Shown here: piece by piece, positions 8,309 to 16,824 of the stretch
Position numbering within the stretch: the stretch's first letter is position 1
Layout of the letters: each line of letters starts with the position of its first letter
Source: JBLUOA01 sp048060095
GTDB taxonomy: Bacteria > Pseudomonadota > Alphaproteobacteria > Rhodobacterales > Rhodobacteraceae
NCBI RefSeq assembly: GCF_048060095.1
Contig: NZ_JBLUOA010000007.1
Location: 1 to 64,000, forward strand
DNA length: 64,000 nucleotides
Direction of reading: 5' to 3'
The notes under the pieces: model-generated
What the model was told of the DNA's origin: nothing
Seen by the model: only the letters and a program-made list of their open reading frames with translations
The model's database searches: none
Program-made: the position numbers and the translations under genes

Positions 8309-9493
8309 TCAGGCTTTCTCATAAAGTGTGGTGACACAGGCCCCACCGAGGCCCAGATTGTGCTGAAGTGCCAGGCGCGCGCCATCGACCTGGCGCGCAT
8401 CAGCCTGCCCGCGCAACTGCTGGACAAGCTCGGTACATTGCGCAAGGCCGGTCGCCCCAAGAGGATGACCTTTGGACAACAAACCGCCCGACGGGTTGGT
8501 CACGTATTTTCCGCCATAGGTGTTGTCACCATCATCAACAAACTTCGCAGCTTCACCTCGGCCGCAAAGGCCAAGCGCCTCATAGGTGATGAGTTCGTTG
8601 TGGGCGAAACAGTCGTGCAGTTCGACCACATCCACGTCTTCGGGCCCGATGCCCGCAGCCTCGTAGACCTGATCGGCGGCGCGCTTGGCCATCGAAAAGC
8701 CGACCACCTCGCGCATATCATGGGCTTCGAAGGTTTCCGGACCGTCCGTTGTCATGGCCTGCGCCGCGATCCGAACCGAACTGTCCAGTCCGTGCTTGTC
8801 GGCGAATTCCTTGGAACAGATGATCGCGGCGGCTGCGCCACAGGTTGGCGGACAGGCCATAAGCTTGGTCATGACGCCGGGCCAGACCACCTGCGCAGCC
8901 ATGACGTCTTCCGCCGTCACTTCCTGACGGAATAGGGCCACCGGATTCTTGGCCGCATGGCGGCTGGCCTTGGCGCGGATCTTGGCGAAGGTCTCAAGAG
9001 GCGTGCCGAACTCGTCCATATGCGCCTTGCCCGCACCGCCGAAGTACCGCAGTGCCAGTGGGATCTCCGAACTGCCAACCAGATCGTCGGTTTCTTCGTC
9101 GAAAGCCGCAAACGGGCTGACCCGATCATGATACATCGCGCCGATTGCGCCGGGTTGCATTTGTTCGAACCCAAGCGCCAGAGCACATTCCACCGCCCCG
9201 CTTTCCACGGCCTGACGCGCCAGGAACAGGGCAGACGACCCGGTCGAGCAATTGTTGTTCACATTCACAACTGGGATGCCGGTCATTCCGACATGGTACA
9301 AGGCGCGCTGTCCACAGGTGCTGTCGCCATAGACATAGCCCACATAGGCCTGTTGGACTTTTTCGTAGTCCAGACCCGCGTCGGCCAGAGCGGATCGGGT
9401 CGCCGCGGTTGCCATCACATCGTAGCTCTCGGATTTTCCCGGCTTCTGGAACGGGACCATCCCGACGCCGACGACATAGGCTTTGCCTGTCAT
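8309..9493 (-). CDS. SCP2-type thiolase family protein
   Basis: This 394-residue thiolase-like protein belongs to the SCP-x branch. The probable nucleophilic Cys is in VNNNCSTGSSAL near residue 85, a His is in ELHDCFAHNE, and the C-terminal GHPLGATG holds the second active-site His. SCP2 thiolases often cleave 2-methyl-branched or sterol-derived 3-ketoacyl-CoA. The ATG at 9493 is preferred over one 15 bp upstream because a GGGAGAGAGAG ribosome site lies between them. A TCTACCATTTGTTAGA site is 55 bp upstream. It is first in a two-gene operon with the SDR. Confidence 0.87.
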   Translation of the reverse strand: MTGKAYVVGVGMVPFQKPGKSESYDVMATAATRSALADAGLDYEKVQQAYVGYVYGDSTCGQRALYHVGMTGIPVVNVNNNCSTGSSALFLARQAVESGAVECALALGFEQMQPGAIGAMYHDRVSPFAAFDEETDDLVGSSEIPLALRYFGGAGKAHMDEFGTPLETFAKIRAKASRHAAKNPVALFRQEVTAEDVMAAQVVWPGVMTKLMACPPTCGAAAAIICSKEFADKHGLDSSVRIAAQAMTTDGPETFEAHDMREVVGFSMAKRAADQVYEAAGIGPEDVDVVELHDCFAHNELITYEALGLCGRGEAAKFVDDGDNTYGGKYVTNPSGGLLSKGHPLGATGLAQCTELVQQLRGQADARQVDGARLALQHNLGLGGACVTTLYEKA

Positions 9494-9547
9494 TTCTCTC
9501 TCTCCCATGTTTCGTCCGGCTATTCTGAACGCGCTGCCAAACCAATT

Positions 9548-9563
9548 TCTACCATTTGTTAGA
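9548..9563. promoter_or_regulatory. Island operator (thiolase side)
   Basis: TCTACCATTTGTTAGA matches the island consensus with one mismatch in the left half. On the minus strand it is preceded by GATCTAAAT, similar to the GATCTGTAT and GATCTATTT seen before the sites at 31737 and 16768, so it probably controls the thiolase gene. Confidence 0.65.
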
Positions 9564-9629
9564 ATTTAGATCCTAACCTTGGGAACTGTCAACATCTTCA
9601 CGCCGTGACGTCGGGTGCTTGCGTTGGAT

Positions 9630-9645
9630 TCTAACGTATGTTAGT
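9630..9645. promoter_or_regulatory. Island operator (PaaY-like gene side)
   Basis: TCTAACGTATGTTAGT lies 127 bp upstream of the gene at 9772. TTGCGT at 9619-9624 and TTAGTT at 9641-9646 are 16 bp apart, so the palindrome would overlap the core promoter. The 278-bp divergent gap holds two operators and no other recognisable feature. Confidence 0.6.
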
Positions 9646-9771
9646 TTTTCTTGACTGCGGGTTCTGGAAATCAATACATTTTAGGCCTTTGAATTCCGGC
9701 AAGACGGACGATGAACGTTTGTTGCTTGTTTCCTGAAACCAGCGACACCCAGACTACGAAAGGGAAAGAGA

Positions 9772-10383
9772 ATGGCGTATTGTTATGAATTCAAGGGGTT
9801 TATACCTGTTGTTCCCGAGGATACGTATGTCCATCCTCAGGCCGTTCTGATCGGAAATGTCATCCTGGGTGATGGATGCTACATCGGACCCGGAGCAAGC
9901 CTGCGGGGCGATTTCGGCAGGATCGTGATCGGTGATGGCGCCAATGTGCAGGACAACTGCATCATCCATTCTTTTCCCGGCCGCGACGCAGTGGTGGAAA
10001 CCGACGGTCATATCGGTCACGGCGCGATCCTGCACGGTTGCACTGTGGGCCGGAATGCTCTGGTCGGTATGAACGCCGTCATCATGGATGGCGTTGAGCT
10101 TGGGGCGGAATCAATCGTTGGCGCGCAGGCTTTTGTGCGAGGCGAAACCGTCATTCCGCCCCGTTCGATGGTGGTCGGATCTCCGGCAAAGGTGATCCGC
10201 GAGGTCAGCGAGAAAGAAGTCGCTTGGAAGACTCGCGGCACGGCGGAATACCGGCAACTCGCGCGTGACTGTCTGGTCGGATTGATGCCCGTCGAGCCGC
10301 TGAAGGTGGTCGAGGCCGACCGGCCCGAGATCGCCGCCTCTGACGTCGTCTCCATTCAGGAGGCGCGGCGGACGTCGTCCTGA
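9772..10383 (+). CDS. Left-handed beta-helix hexapeptide protein, PaaY/CaiE (gamma-carbonic anhydrase-like) family
   Basis: This 203-residue protein has hexapeptide repeats from VLIGNVILGDGCYIG through GAILHGCTVGRNALVGMNAVI. Histidines in CIIHSF and HIGHGAILHG are suited to bind a metal between subunits of the trimer. The RGDFGRIVIGDGANVQDNC block is the PaaY/CaiE signature. PaaY is a thioesterase that clears dead-end CoA esters in phenylacetate catabolism, so a CoA-salvage role is plausible here (inference). It stands alone, divergent from the thiolase operon, with its own island-type operator upstream and an AGGGAAAGAG ribosome site. Confidence 0.85.
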   Translation: MAYCYEFKGFIPVVPEDTYVHPQAVLIGNVILGDGCYIGPGASLRGDFGRIVIGDGANVQDNCIIHSFPGRDAVVETDGHIGHGAILHGCTVGRNALVGMNAVIMDGVELGAESIVGAQAFVRGETVIPPRSMVVGSPAKVIREVSEKEVAWKTRGTAEYRQLARDCLVGLMPVEPLKVVEADRPEIAASDVVSIQEARRTSS

Positions 10384-10450
10384 CCTGTCCGGTCTCGGGA
10401 CGGATTTCTTCGGATTCCGAAAGCGCCAGATCGTAACGCCTTGATAGGGT

Positions 10451-10477
10451 ACGGCACTCCGTAGCTCGGTGTGCCGT
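10451..10477. terminator. Bidirectional hairpin between convergent genes
   Basis: ACGGCACTCCG (10451-10461) pairs with CGGTGTGCCGT (10467-10477) with one mismatch around a five-base loop; flanking GGG and CCC could extend the stem. It sits between two converging genes and can serve both strands. Confidence 0.55.
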
Positions 10478-10488
10478 CCCTCGTACAG

Positions 10489-12096
10489 TTACAGCCGGAA
10501 GATCCCGTAGTGCGGATCATCGATCGGCGCGTTCAGCGAGGCGGAAATCGACATGCCAAGCGCATTGCGTGTGTCCGCCGGGTCAAGGATGCCATCGTCC
10601 CACAATTCCGAGGTCGAGGTATAGGCTTCGACATCTCGGCGGAATTTCTCCAGCACGGGATCACGGATCGCGGCGATTTCTTCCTCGCTCAGTTCTTTGC
10701 CTTCGCGCTGAAGCTGCCGGATCTTGACGTCGGCCATGGTATTGGCAGCCTGATCCGCACCCATCACGCCGATTTCGGCCTGCGGCCACATGAACAGCGT
10801 GCGTGCATCCCAGGCCCGTCCGCACATGCCGTAATTGCCTGCCCCGTAAGAGGCATTGGCGATCACGGTAAACTTCGGCACGACCGAGCCGCCCTGCGCC
10901 ATCAGCATCTTGGCGCCGTCCTTGGCGATGCCGCGTTCTTCGTATTCGCGGCCCACCATATAGCCGGTGATGTTCTGGAAAAAGACCAGAGGCGTACGGT
11001 TCTGGTTGCACAGCTGAATGAAATGCGCCGCCTTGAGCGAGCTGTCGTTGAACAGCACCCCGTTGTTGGCAAGGATGCCGACCTTGTAGCCCCAGATATG
11101 GGCATAACCGCAAATCATCGTGGTGCCGTAGTCGGGCTGGTATTCGTGAAAGCGCGAACCGTCCACGACCCGGGCCAGAACCTCGCGCATGTCGAATTGG
11201 GTTTTCCGGTCCTTGGGAATGATCCCGTAAAGCTCCTTCGGCTCGTAGTAAGGCTCTTCATAGGAAGCAGTTTCGATGATCGTTTTCGGTGTGCGTTTCC
11301 ATTGGCTGACAATCTCGCGCGCCAGTGAAAAGGCGTGCTGTTCGGTCGCGGCACGATAATCGCCGGTGCCCGAAACCGAGGTATGCATAACCGCCCCACC
11401 AAGTTCCTGAACACCGACCTCTTCGCCGGTGGCCGCCTTGACCAGCGGGGGACCGCCAAGGAAAATCGCCCCAGTGCCTTCGATGATGATGTTGTAATCG
11501 CTCAGCGTAGGTACATAGGCACCGCCTGCGGTGCAATGCCCGCCGACCACAGCAATCTGCGGGATATTGGCCTGACTCAGCTTGACCTGGTTGCGAAACA
11601 CCCGCCCGCCCAGATAGCGGTCGGGAAAGACGCCATGTTGCAGCGGCAGGAAACCGCCGGCGCTGTCGCAGATATGGACGACCGGCAACCGGTTCTCCAG
11701 CGCGACATCCAGAAGGCGCACGACCTTTTTCACGGTATGCGGATACCAGGCACCGCCCTTGACGCTGGCGTCATTGGCATGAATAGCGACCTCGCGGCCC
11801 TGCACGATGCCAATGCCCGTAACCACGGCGGCACCCGGCACTGTTCCGTCATATTCGCGACAGGCTGCGAGGGTGGAGAATTCCAGAAACGGTGTGCCGG
11901 GGTCCAGCAGCAGTTTTAGCCGTTCGCGCACGCCCAGCTTGTTTTGCCGCTCAAGGCGGTCAATGTCGCGTTGCGGGCGTTCGAAACGCGCCGCGTGCTG
12001 GCGGGCGTGAAATTCCTTCAGCCGCTCGGACATGGCGGCATAATTTGCCTTGTAGTCGGCGGCGTTGGTATCGATCAGACTTTCAATCCTGCGCAT
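10489..12096 (-). CDS. Acyl-CoA carboxylase beta subunit, geranyl-CoA carboxylase-like (AtuC type)
   Basis: This 535-residue carboxyltransferase has NDASVKGGAWYPHTVKK, CTAGGAYVPTLSD, QNITGYMVG and SYGAGNYGMCGRAW, placing it in the MCC/GCC gamma-carboxylating branch. Residue 163 is Gly in YLGGRVF, where the other two window paralogues have Phe. Published structural work reported that a Gly in geranyl-CoA carboxylase replaces a Phe in MCC and opens the pocket for a longer chain; I infer, without an alignment, that this is that position. The ATG at 12096 is chosen over a GTG at 12102 because GGAGGAG is 8 bp upstream of it. It ends an operon with AtuA and a split alpha subunit. Confidence 0.88.
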   Translation of the reverse strand: MRRIESLIDTNAADYKANYAAMSERLKEFHARQHAARFERPQRDIDRLERQNKLGVRERLKLLLDPGTPFLEFSTLAACREYDGTVPGAAVVTGIGIVQGREVAIHANDASVKGGAWYPHTVKKVVRLLDVALENRLPVVHICDSAGGFLPLQHGVFPDRYLGGRVFRNQVKLSQANIPQIAVVGGHCTAGGAYVPTLSDYNIIIEGTGAIFLGGPPLVKAATGEEVGVQELGGAVMHTSVSGTGDYRAATEQHAFSLAREIVSQWKRTPKTIIETASYEEPYYEPKELYGIIPKDRKTQFDMREVLARVVDGSRFHEYQPDYGTTMICGYAHIWGYKVGILANNGVLFNDSSLKAAHFIQLCNQNRTPLVFFQNITGYMVGREYEERGIAKDGAKMLMAQGGSVVPKFTVIANASYGAGNYGMCGRAWDARTLFMWPQAEIGVMGADQAANTMADVKIRQLQREGKELSEEEIAAIRDPVLEKFRRDVEAYTSTSELWDDGILDPADTRNALGMSISASLNAPIDDPHYGIFRL

Positions 12097-12098
12097 TC

Positions 12099-12602
12099 TC
12101 ACTTCTCCTCCGGGGCCAATTGGGCCAGGATATCTTTCAGCCCAAAACTGTCGCCTTCGGCGAATGGCATTTCGGCAACGACCCCGTCGCGTGGCGCCGT
12201 CAGTGTGGTTTCCAGCTTCATGCTTTCGATAACCAAAAGCGGCTGGCCTTCTTCAACTGTATCGCCGGGTTTGACCGCGACCGACACCACGACTCCGGGC
12301 ATAGGCGCGACCAACCGATCATCGCTTGTGCCACCATCGCTTCCAGCCAGGCGCTCGGCGGGATCAACCCGCCCGACTTCGTAGGTGCGGCCGTTCATGT
12401 GCACAAAAGTTGCTTCCGGCCCCACGGCCAGTCGCAATTCGCGGACAACACCCTTAGCCCGCAACGTATAACCGCCCGGCAGGCCCGTCGGGTCCAATTG
12501 GCAGGCAACAGTACCATTGGGGGTATTAAGTACGAACCGGCTGCCATCATGGCCCAACCAACATTCAGTCTCTTCTCCGTCGATCTGAAAGATCCGTTGC
12601 AT
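12099..12602 (-). CDS. Biotin carrier subunit with BT domain (split acyl-CoA carboxylase alpha, C-terminal part)
   Basis: This 167-residue protein corresponds to the C-terminal third of a normal alpha subunit. Residues 1-85 resemble the BT domain that docks on the carboxyltransferase. Residues about 95-165 form the biotinyl domain, with the acceptor lysine in VIESMKLETTL. The ATG at 12602 shares one base with the stop of the biotin carboxylase gene (TGATG), so translation is probably coupled. Its stop falls just 3 bp before the downstream beta-subunit start. MCC and GCC alpha subunits are normally single chains, so the split is unusual, but the break falls at a domain boundary and both parts look intact. 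Confidence 0.87.
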   Translation of the reverse strand: MQRIFQIDGEETECWLGHDGSRFVLNTPNGTVACQLDPTGLPGGYTLRAKGVVRELRLAVGPEATFVHMNGRTYEVGRVDPAERLAGSDGGTSDDRLVAPMPGVVVSVAVKPGDTVEEGQPLLVIESMKLETTLTAPRDGVVAEMPFAEGDSFGLKDILAQLAPEEK

Positions 12603-14071
12603 CAGTTTCTCCACCCGCCCATCTTGCGGTGCATTTCCGGTATTTGCATTACGTCGCTCACCAGCCGTTCGTCTGACAGGGCCGCCGCCGCCATCAGCAG
12701 GTCAGAGATATCTTCCCCCGGTGCAGTCAGCGTTTCGGATTGTTCAGCTAGGAAGCCGGTTGAAACATCGCCCGAGGCAAAATCTGGATGTGCAAGGATT
12801 GCATCTAGGTATCCGGTGTTGGTCGTCACCCCGAGAACCACATAGTTTTGCACCGCTTGCCGCGCACGGGCGATGGCCTCCACGCGGTCGCGGCCATGCA
12901 CGATCAGCTTAGACAGCATCGGGTCGAAATCGGTGGTCACCTTGCCGCCGTCCAGAATGCCGCTGTCCACGCGCACGCCGGGGCCGGAGGGTTCATCCAG
13001 CAGCAGGAGATCCCCGATCGAGGGGCGGAAATCGGCCGTCGCGTCCTCGGCACAGATGCGTAGTTCGATTGAATGGCCAGTCTGCGGAATATTCGCCTGC
13101 GTCGCGCTCAGCCCCTCGCCTGCAGCGATGCGCAGTTGCTCGGCGACCAGATCGAAGCCAGTCACCAGTTCGGTCACCGGATGTTCGACCTGAAGGCGGG
13201 TGTTCATTTCGAGGAAGTAAAAGGCCCCGTCCTGCGCATAAATGAATTCGACGGTCCCTGCCCCGCGGTATTTGACGGCGCGGGCAATCCCCGCAGCGGT
13301 TTCACATATCTCGTCCCGCTGTTCTGGGGTCAGCGCCGGTGACGGCGTTTCTTCGATAATCTTCTGGAACCGGCGCTGGATCGAACATTCGCGTTCCCAG
13401 AAATGGACCACGTTGCCCTGCCCGTCACCCATCACCTGCACCTCGATATGGCGCGGACGTTCGATATAGCATTCGACGAACAGACGACCGTCGCCGAAAT
13501 ACCGCTGGCCTTCGCGGCGCGCGGTTGCGATTTCGGTCTCCAACGTGCTATCCTCGCGCACGACGCGCATGCCCTTCCCGCCGCCTCCGGCCGAGGGTTT
13601 GATGAGCAGCGGATAGCCAACGGCGCGGGCGCGTTCGACAAAACTCGCCGGATCGTCATCCTCGATCGCCGAGGGGGCAACCGGGAAGCCGTGCTCCTCG
13701 ACAAAGGCGCGCGCACGGACCTTGTCGCCCATCAGGTCGATGGTCTCGGACGTCGGGCCGACAAATGTCACACCGGCCTCTTCCAGCGCCGCGACGAAGG
13801 CCGCATTCTCGGACAAAAAGCCATAGCCGGGATGCACCGCGTCGGCGCCGATTTTCTTTGCAGCCTCGACAATCTGCGGAATATCGAGATAGGCGGCCAC
13901 AGGCGTTGGCCCTTCGATCATCACAATCTCGTCTGCGATCAGGTGGGCCGGCCCCTCTTGTTCAGCGACGTGGCTCAACACAGCCGTCGCAAGGCCGCGG
14001 GCCTTGGCGGTGCGTAACACGCGCGCCGCGATTTCACCCCGATTGGCGACCAGGAGTTTTGAAATGGTCAT
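12602..14071 (-). CDS. Biotin carboxylase subunit (split acyl-CoA carboxylase alpha, N-terminal part)
   Basis: This 489-residue biotin carboxylase has ANRGEIAARV at the start, KPSAGGGGKGM near residue 160, ECSIQRRFQKIIEE near 230 and EMNTRLQVEHPVTE near 290. It ends after a short AAAALSDERLV helix with no carrier domain; that is encoded by the next gene. It uses ATP and bicarbonate to carboxylate biotin on the separate carrier. It starts 12 bp after the atuA stop. A free-standing biotin carboxylase is usual in acetyl-CoA carboxylase (AccC), but this gene sits inside an Atu-like operon with a gamma-carboxylating beta subunit, so a geranyl-CoA-type complex is more likely than fatty acid synthesis. 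Confidence 0.88.
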   Translation of the reverse strand: MTISKLLVANRGEIAARVLRTAKARGLATAVLSHVAEQEGPAHLIADEIVMIEGPTPVAAYLDIPQIVEAAKKIGADAVHPGYGFLSENAAFVAALEEAGVTFVGPTSETIDLMGDKVRARAFVEEHGFPVAPSAIEDDDPASFVERARAVGYPLLIKPSAGGGGKGMRVVREDSTLETEIATARREGQRYFGDGRLFVECYIERPRHIEVQVMGDGQGNVVHFWERECSIQRRFQKIIEETPSPALTPEQRDEICETAAGIARAVKYRGAGTVEFIYAQDGAFYFLEMNTRLQVEHPVTELVTGFDLVAEQLRIAAGEGLSATQANIPQTGHSIELRICAEDATADFRPSIGDLLLLDEPSGPGVRVDSGILDGGKVTTDFDPMLSKLIVHGRDRVEAIARARQAVQNYVVLGVTTNTGYLDAILAHPDFASGDVSTGFLAEQSETLTAPGEDISDLLMAAAALSDERLVSDVMQIPEMHRKMGGWRN

Positions 14072-14083
14072 GGTATTGTCCTT

Positions 14084-15883
14084 TTAGTTCCGGTCCGAGG
14101 CGTTCAGCCCGTCGCGCGCGGCCAGATCGACCGGCACAGGAATTTCAATATCAAGCAGCATCTGCGCAAACCCTTTGCCTTGCGGATCGATGCGGACCGA
14201 GGCGATGCCGCCCCCGCCCAGCGATTCATGCAGCAGGAAGTTCAGCGAATGGCTTCCGGGCAGGTCGAACCGCTCGACCTTGCCTTCGCAGACATGGGAG
14301 AAATAGTCTTTCACCACCTCTTCGCTGAGAGCCGAGCGGATATATGGCAGGTAGTCCGGCTTGCGCGCAAGGATGCCGATATTGGCGATATCCCCCTTGT
14401 CGCCTGAGCGTCCCCAAGCCAGATCGACGAGGCGCACCTTGATCGCGTCCGGACCGGGCGCGCGGCTATCTGCCGGCGGCGCGGCAGGCGGATCAAGGTG
14501 GACTGGACTGGTGGCCACGGCGACGGGCACATCCTTGCCGTCGACCTCGACTGCGACGGGGGTGTCGGCCTTGTTCTGCAGGAAGGAGAACAGACGGACC
14601 ACCGGCTGTACCTTTGGCCGTCCGGCGAAGAACCCGGTCAGACCCTGCGCGGTCGAAATCGCCATGGGCGCGATTTCTCCGGCAAAGATGTTCAGCGCGG
14701 TGCGATCGTCATGGACCGCGCCGATCTTGAGCACCACTTCGCGGGTCTGGGCGCGCGCATTTGCGCCATAAGTGGACTCGGCGCCCAGCACTTCGACGCT
14801 GACCTGCCGGAAATCGCCCATGTTGCGATCGCGGAAAATCCGGCGACAGCGGGTCAGGATCGCCTCGGCCACGCGTTCGGCCTTGGCGGGTGCATCAATC
14901 GCGGCCAGTGTCAGGGTAGAGACCGCGCGCCAGCCATCTGCATGGGTCGCCGACACCTTGTAGCTGTCGGTGCGCCCGAGACCCTTGCCGCCCTTGACCA
15001 GCACCCGATCGGGTCCGACCTGTTCCAGGTTGACCCCGGACCAGTCGCAGATCACGTCGGGCAACAGGTAAGCGCGCGGATCACCGATTTCATAGAGCAT
15101 CTGCTCTCCGACCGATCCGGGCACGACCAGCCCGCCGGTGTCAGGCGTCTTGGTCATGACGAAACTGCCGTCTTCCGACACCTCGACGATGGGCATCCCC
15201 ATATTGTCCCAACCCGGCACGTCCTGCCAGTCGGTAAAGTTGCCGCCCGTTCCCTGGGGGCCGCATTCGATCAGGTGACCCGCCAGCGATCCCTGGCTCA
15301 GCTTGTCCCAGTCGTCATCGCCCCAGCCGTATTCGTGCATCAGGGGGCCAAGCGCGACCGCGCTGTCGGCGCAGCGCCCCGTGATTACGATGTCGGCCCC
15401 GGCATCCAGCGCGGCCGCGATGGGGCGGGCACCCAGATAGGCGTTCATGCTCCAGATGTCGCCCGGAAACTCGACACCCGAGAACATTTCCGTCTGACCG
15501 CTTTTGCGAATTTCGTCGGCCTTCGGCAACAGGTCATCGCCCAGCACGACTCCGATGGACAAATCGATCCCGGCTTCGGCAGCGGCCTTGGCAAGCGCGT
15601 CGCGGCAGCCGCGCGGGTTCACGCCCCCGGCATTGGCAACGACCTTGATCCCCTTGGCCTTGATGTCCGGCAACCAGGGTGCCAGCGCCTTGACGAAATC
15701 CGGCGCATAGCCCGACTCGGGTGTCTTGGCGCGGGCACGCGCCATCAGCGACATTGTCACCTCGGCCAGATAGTCGAACACTAGATAGTTGATCTCGCCC
15801 TTAGAGACCAGTTGACCGATCGCTTCAGGCGTATCGCCCCAAAATCCCGATGCGCATCCAATGCGCAGTTTTCGATCTGACAT
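14084..15883 (-). CDS. atuA: AtuA family protein (DUF1446 plus C-terminal AtuA domain)
   Basis: This 599-residue protein matches AtuA of the acyclic terpene utilisation cluster. It opens with RKLRIGCASGFWGD, has NAGGVNPRGCRDAL near residue 85, DIVITGRCADSAVALGPL near 175, and the acidic/aromatic run YGWGDDDWDKLSQG. A distinct C-terminal domain from about residue 490 begins VRLVDLAWGRSGDKGD. As far as I know the AtuA reaction is undefined. It is packed between the hydratase and the biotin carboxylase (21 and 12 bp gaps), so it should act on the same intermediate series. The start has a strong GGGGAGGAG site. No signal peptide is seen, so it is probably cytoplasmic. Confidence 0.88.
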   Translation of the reverse strand: MSDRKLRIGCASGFWGDTPEAIGQLVSKGEINYLVFDYLAEVTMSLMARARAKTPESGYAPDFVKALAPWLPDIKAKGIKVVANAGGVNPRGCRDALAKAAAEAGIDLSIGVVLGDDLLPKADEIRKSGQTEMFSGVEFPGDIWSMNAYLGARPIAAALDAGADIVITGRCADSAVALGPLMHEYGWGDDDWDKLSQGSLAGHLIECGPQGTGGNFTDWQDVPGWDNMGMPIVEVSEDGSFVMTKTPDTGGLVVPGSVGEQMLYEIGDPRAYLLPDVICDWSGVNLEQVGPDRVLVKGGKGLGRTDSYKVSATHADGWRAVSTLTLAAIDAPAKAERVAEAILTRCRRIFRDRNMGDFRQVSVEVLGAESTYGANARAQTREVVLKIGAVHDDRTALNIFAGEIAPMAISTAQGLTGFFAGRPKVQPVVRLFSFLQNKADTPVAVEVDGKDVPVAVATSPVHLDPPAAPPADSRAPGPDAIKVRLVDLAWGRSGDKGDIANIGILARKPDYLPYIRSALSEEVVKDYFSHVCEGKVERFDLPGSHSLNFLLHESLGGGGIASVRIDPQGKGFAQMLLDIEIPVPVDLAARDGLNASDRN

Positions 15884-15904
15884 ATGCTTCTCCTCCCCGC
15901 TTGA

Positions 15905-16690
15905 TCAGCGGCCTGTCCATTCAGGTTTGCGTTTCGCAATGAAGGCATCAAAGCCCTCGCGCGCATCTTCTGTCTGTGCAACGCGGGGCAATAGCGTTTC
16001 TGCAAACCGCATTTGCTGCGGATAGGTCATGTCCTCCATCGCATGACAGGCGTATTTTCCCAGCCGGATCGCGCTCGGCGACTGCGCAGCAATCTGGGCA
16101 ACCAGTTCTGCAACTTTGTCGTCCAACCCCGCGGCATCGGTCACATAGTTGACCAGATTGAATTGCAGGGCTTCCTCGGCCGTCAGAGGGACGCCGGTGA
16201 TGAACATCTCCATCAACCTGCGTCGGGGGAGCACGCGCATCATGGGTGGTACGATCGTCATGGGAAACAAACCCACCTTCACTTCCGGCGTTCCGATGCG
16301 GGCGTGGTCCGCCATCACAGCCAGATCGCAGGCACAGATAATGCCCGCCCCTGCCCCCATCGCGACGCCGTTGACACGCGCGATCGTCGGCTTTCGGCAG
16401 GCCTGTATCGTTTCGAACAACCTTCCGGCGAAATGATCAGGATCGGCCGGATCCTGAACGAACGGACCACCGTCCGCACCCGCCTTGATGTCGCCGCCGG
16501 CGCAGAAGGCGCGATCTCCCTCGCCGGTCAGAACGATCACACGGCAATCGCTGTCCTTCTCGGCAGCATATATGGCGGCCATGATCCCGTCTGCGACTTC
16601 ACGGTTTAGGGCATTTCGATTCTCAGGACGTCGAATCGTGATACGAACTTCGTCGCCACGCATCTGCGATTGAACAACGCTCTCACCCAT
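15905..16690 (-). CDS. Enoyl-CoA hydratase family, AtuE (isohexenylglutaconyl-CoA hydratase)-like
   Basis: This 261-residue crotonase has AFCAGGDIKAGA near residue 60, the glycine turn VAMGAGAG, and TPEVKVGLFPMTIVPPMMRVLPRRRLMEM. The GLFPM/PRRRLMEM pattern is what I associate with AtuE-like hydratases. One catalytic Glu is in TPEVKVG; the other common Glu position is not Glu, as in the hydratase at 4236-5030. It leads the operon with atuA and the split carboxylase, so it probably hydrates the carboxylated long branched product. The start at 16690 has GGGGGAG 9 bp upstream. A TCTAACG half-site (16729-16735) and the operator at 16768 lie in the divergent gap. Confidence 0.84.
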   Translation of the reverse strand: MGESVVQSQMRGDEVRITIRRPENRNALNREVADGIMAAIYAAEKDSDCRVIVLTGEGDRAFCAGGDIKAGADGGPFVQDPADPDHFAGRLFETIQACRKPTIARVNGVAMGAGAGIICACDLAVMADHARIGTPEVKVGLFPMTIVPPMMRVLPRRRLMEMFITGVPLTAEEALQFNLVNYVTDAAGLDDKVAELVAQIAAQSPSAIRLGKYACHAMEDMTYPQQMRFAETLLPRVAQTEDAREGFDAFIAKRKPEWTGR

Positions 16691-16767
16691 TTCCGAAGCT
16701 CCCCCAAAATAGTTTGTGCGCCGTGCCTTCTAACGTCAGGTCGCAAAAAGCTTGGCTTGATCTATTT

Positions 16768-16783
16768 TCTAACATGTGTTTGA
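16768..16783. promoter_or_regulatory. Island operator in the divergent atu-like promoter region
   Basis: TCTAACATGTGTTTGA is one base off the palindromic consensus. TTGATC at 16757-16762 and TTTGAT at 16779-16784 are 16 bp apart, so the operator lies inside a core promoter for the plus-strand operon. A second half-site, TCTAACG, at 16729-16735 may serve the minus-strand operon. Confidence 0.7.
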
Positions 16784-16824
16784 TTTTGGTCAACGCCACA
16801 AACGACATTTCTCGGGAGGATGAT

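Noticed and set aside
12595..12610. Possible frameshift joining biotin carboxylase and biotin carrier
   Set aside because: Both reading frames end or start naturally, the break is at a domain boundary, and stop and start overlap as TGATG, a normal coupling arrangement.
12602..14071. AccC of housekeeping acetyl-CoA carboxylase
   Set aside because: The gene is operonic with AtuA, a hydratase and a methyl-enoyl-type carboxyltransferase, and the carrier has a BT domain, which AccB lacks.
16729..16735. TCTAACG as a second full operator before the AtuE-like gene
   Set aside because: Only the left half is present; the expected right half reads AGGTCG, so it is noted as a half-site, not listed as an operator.
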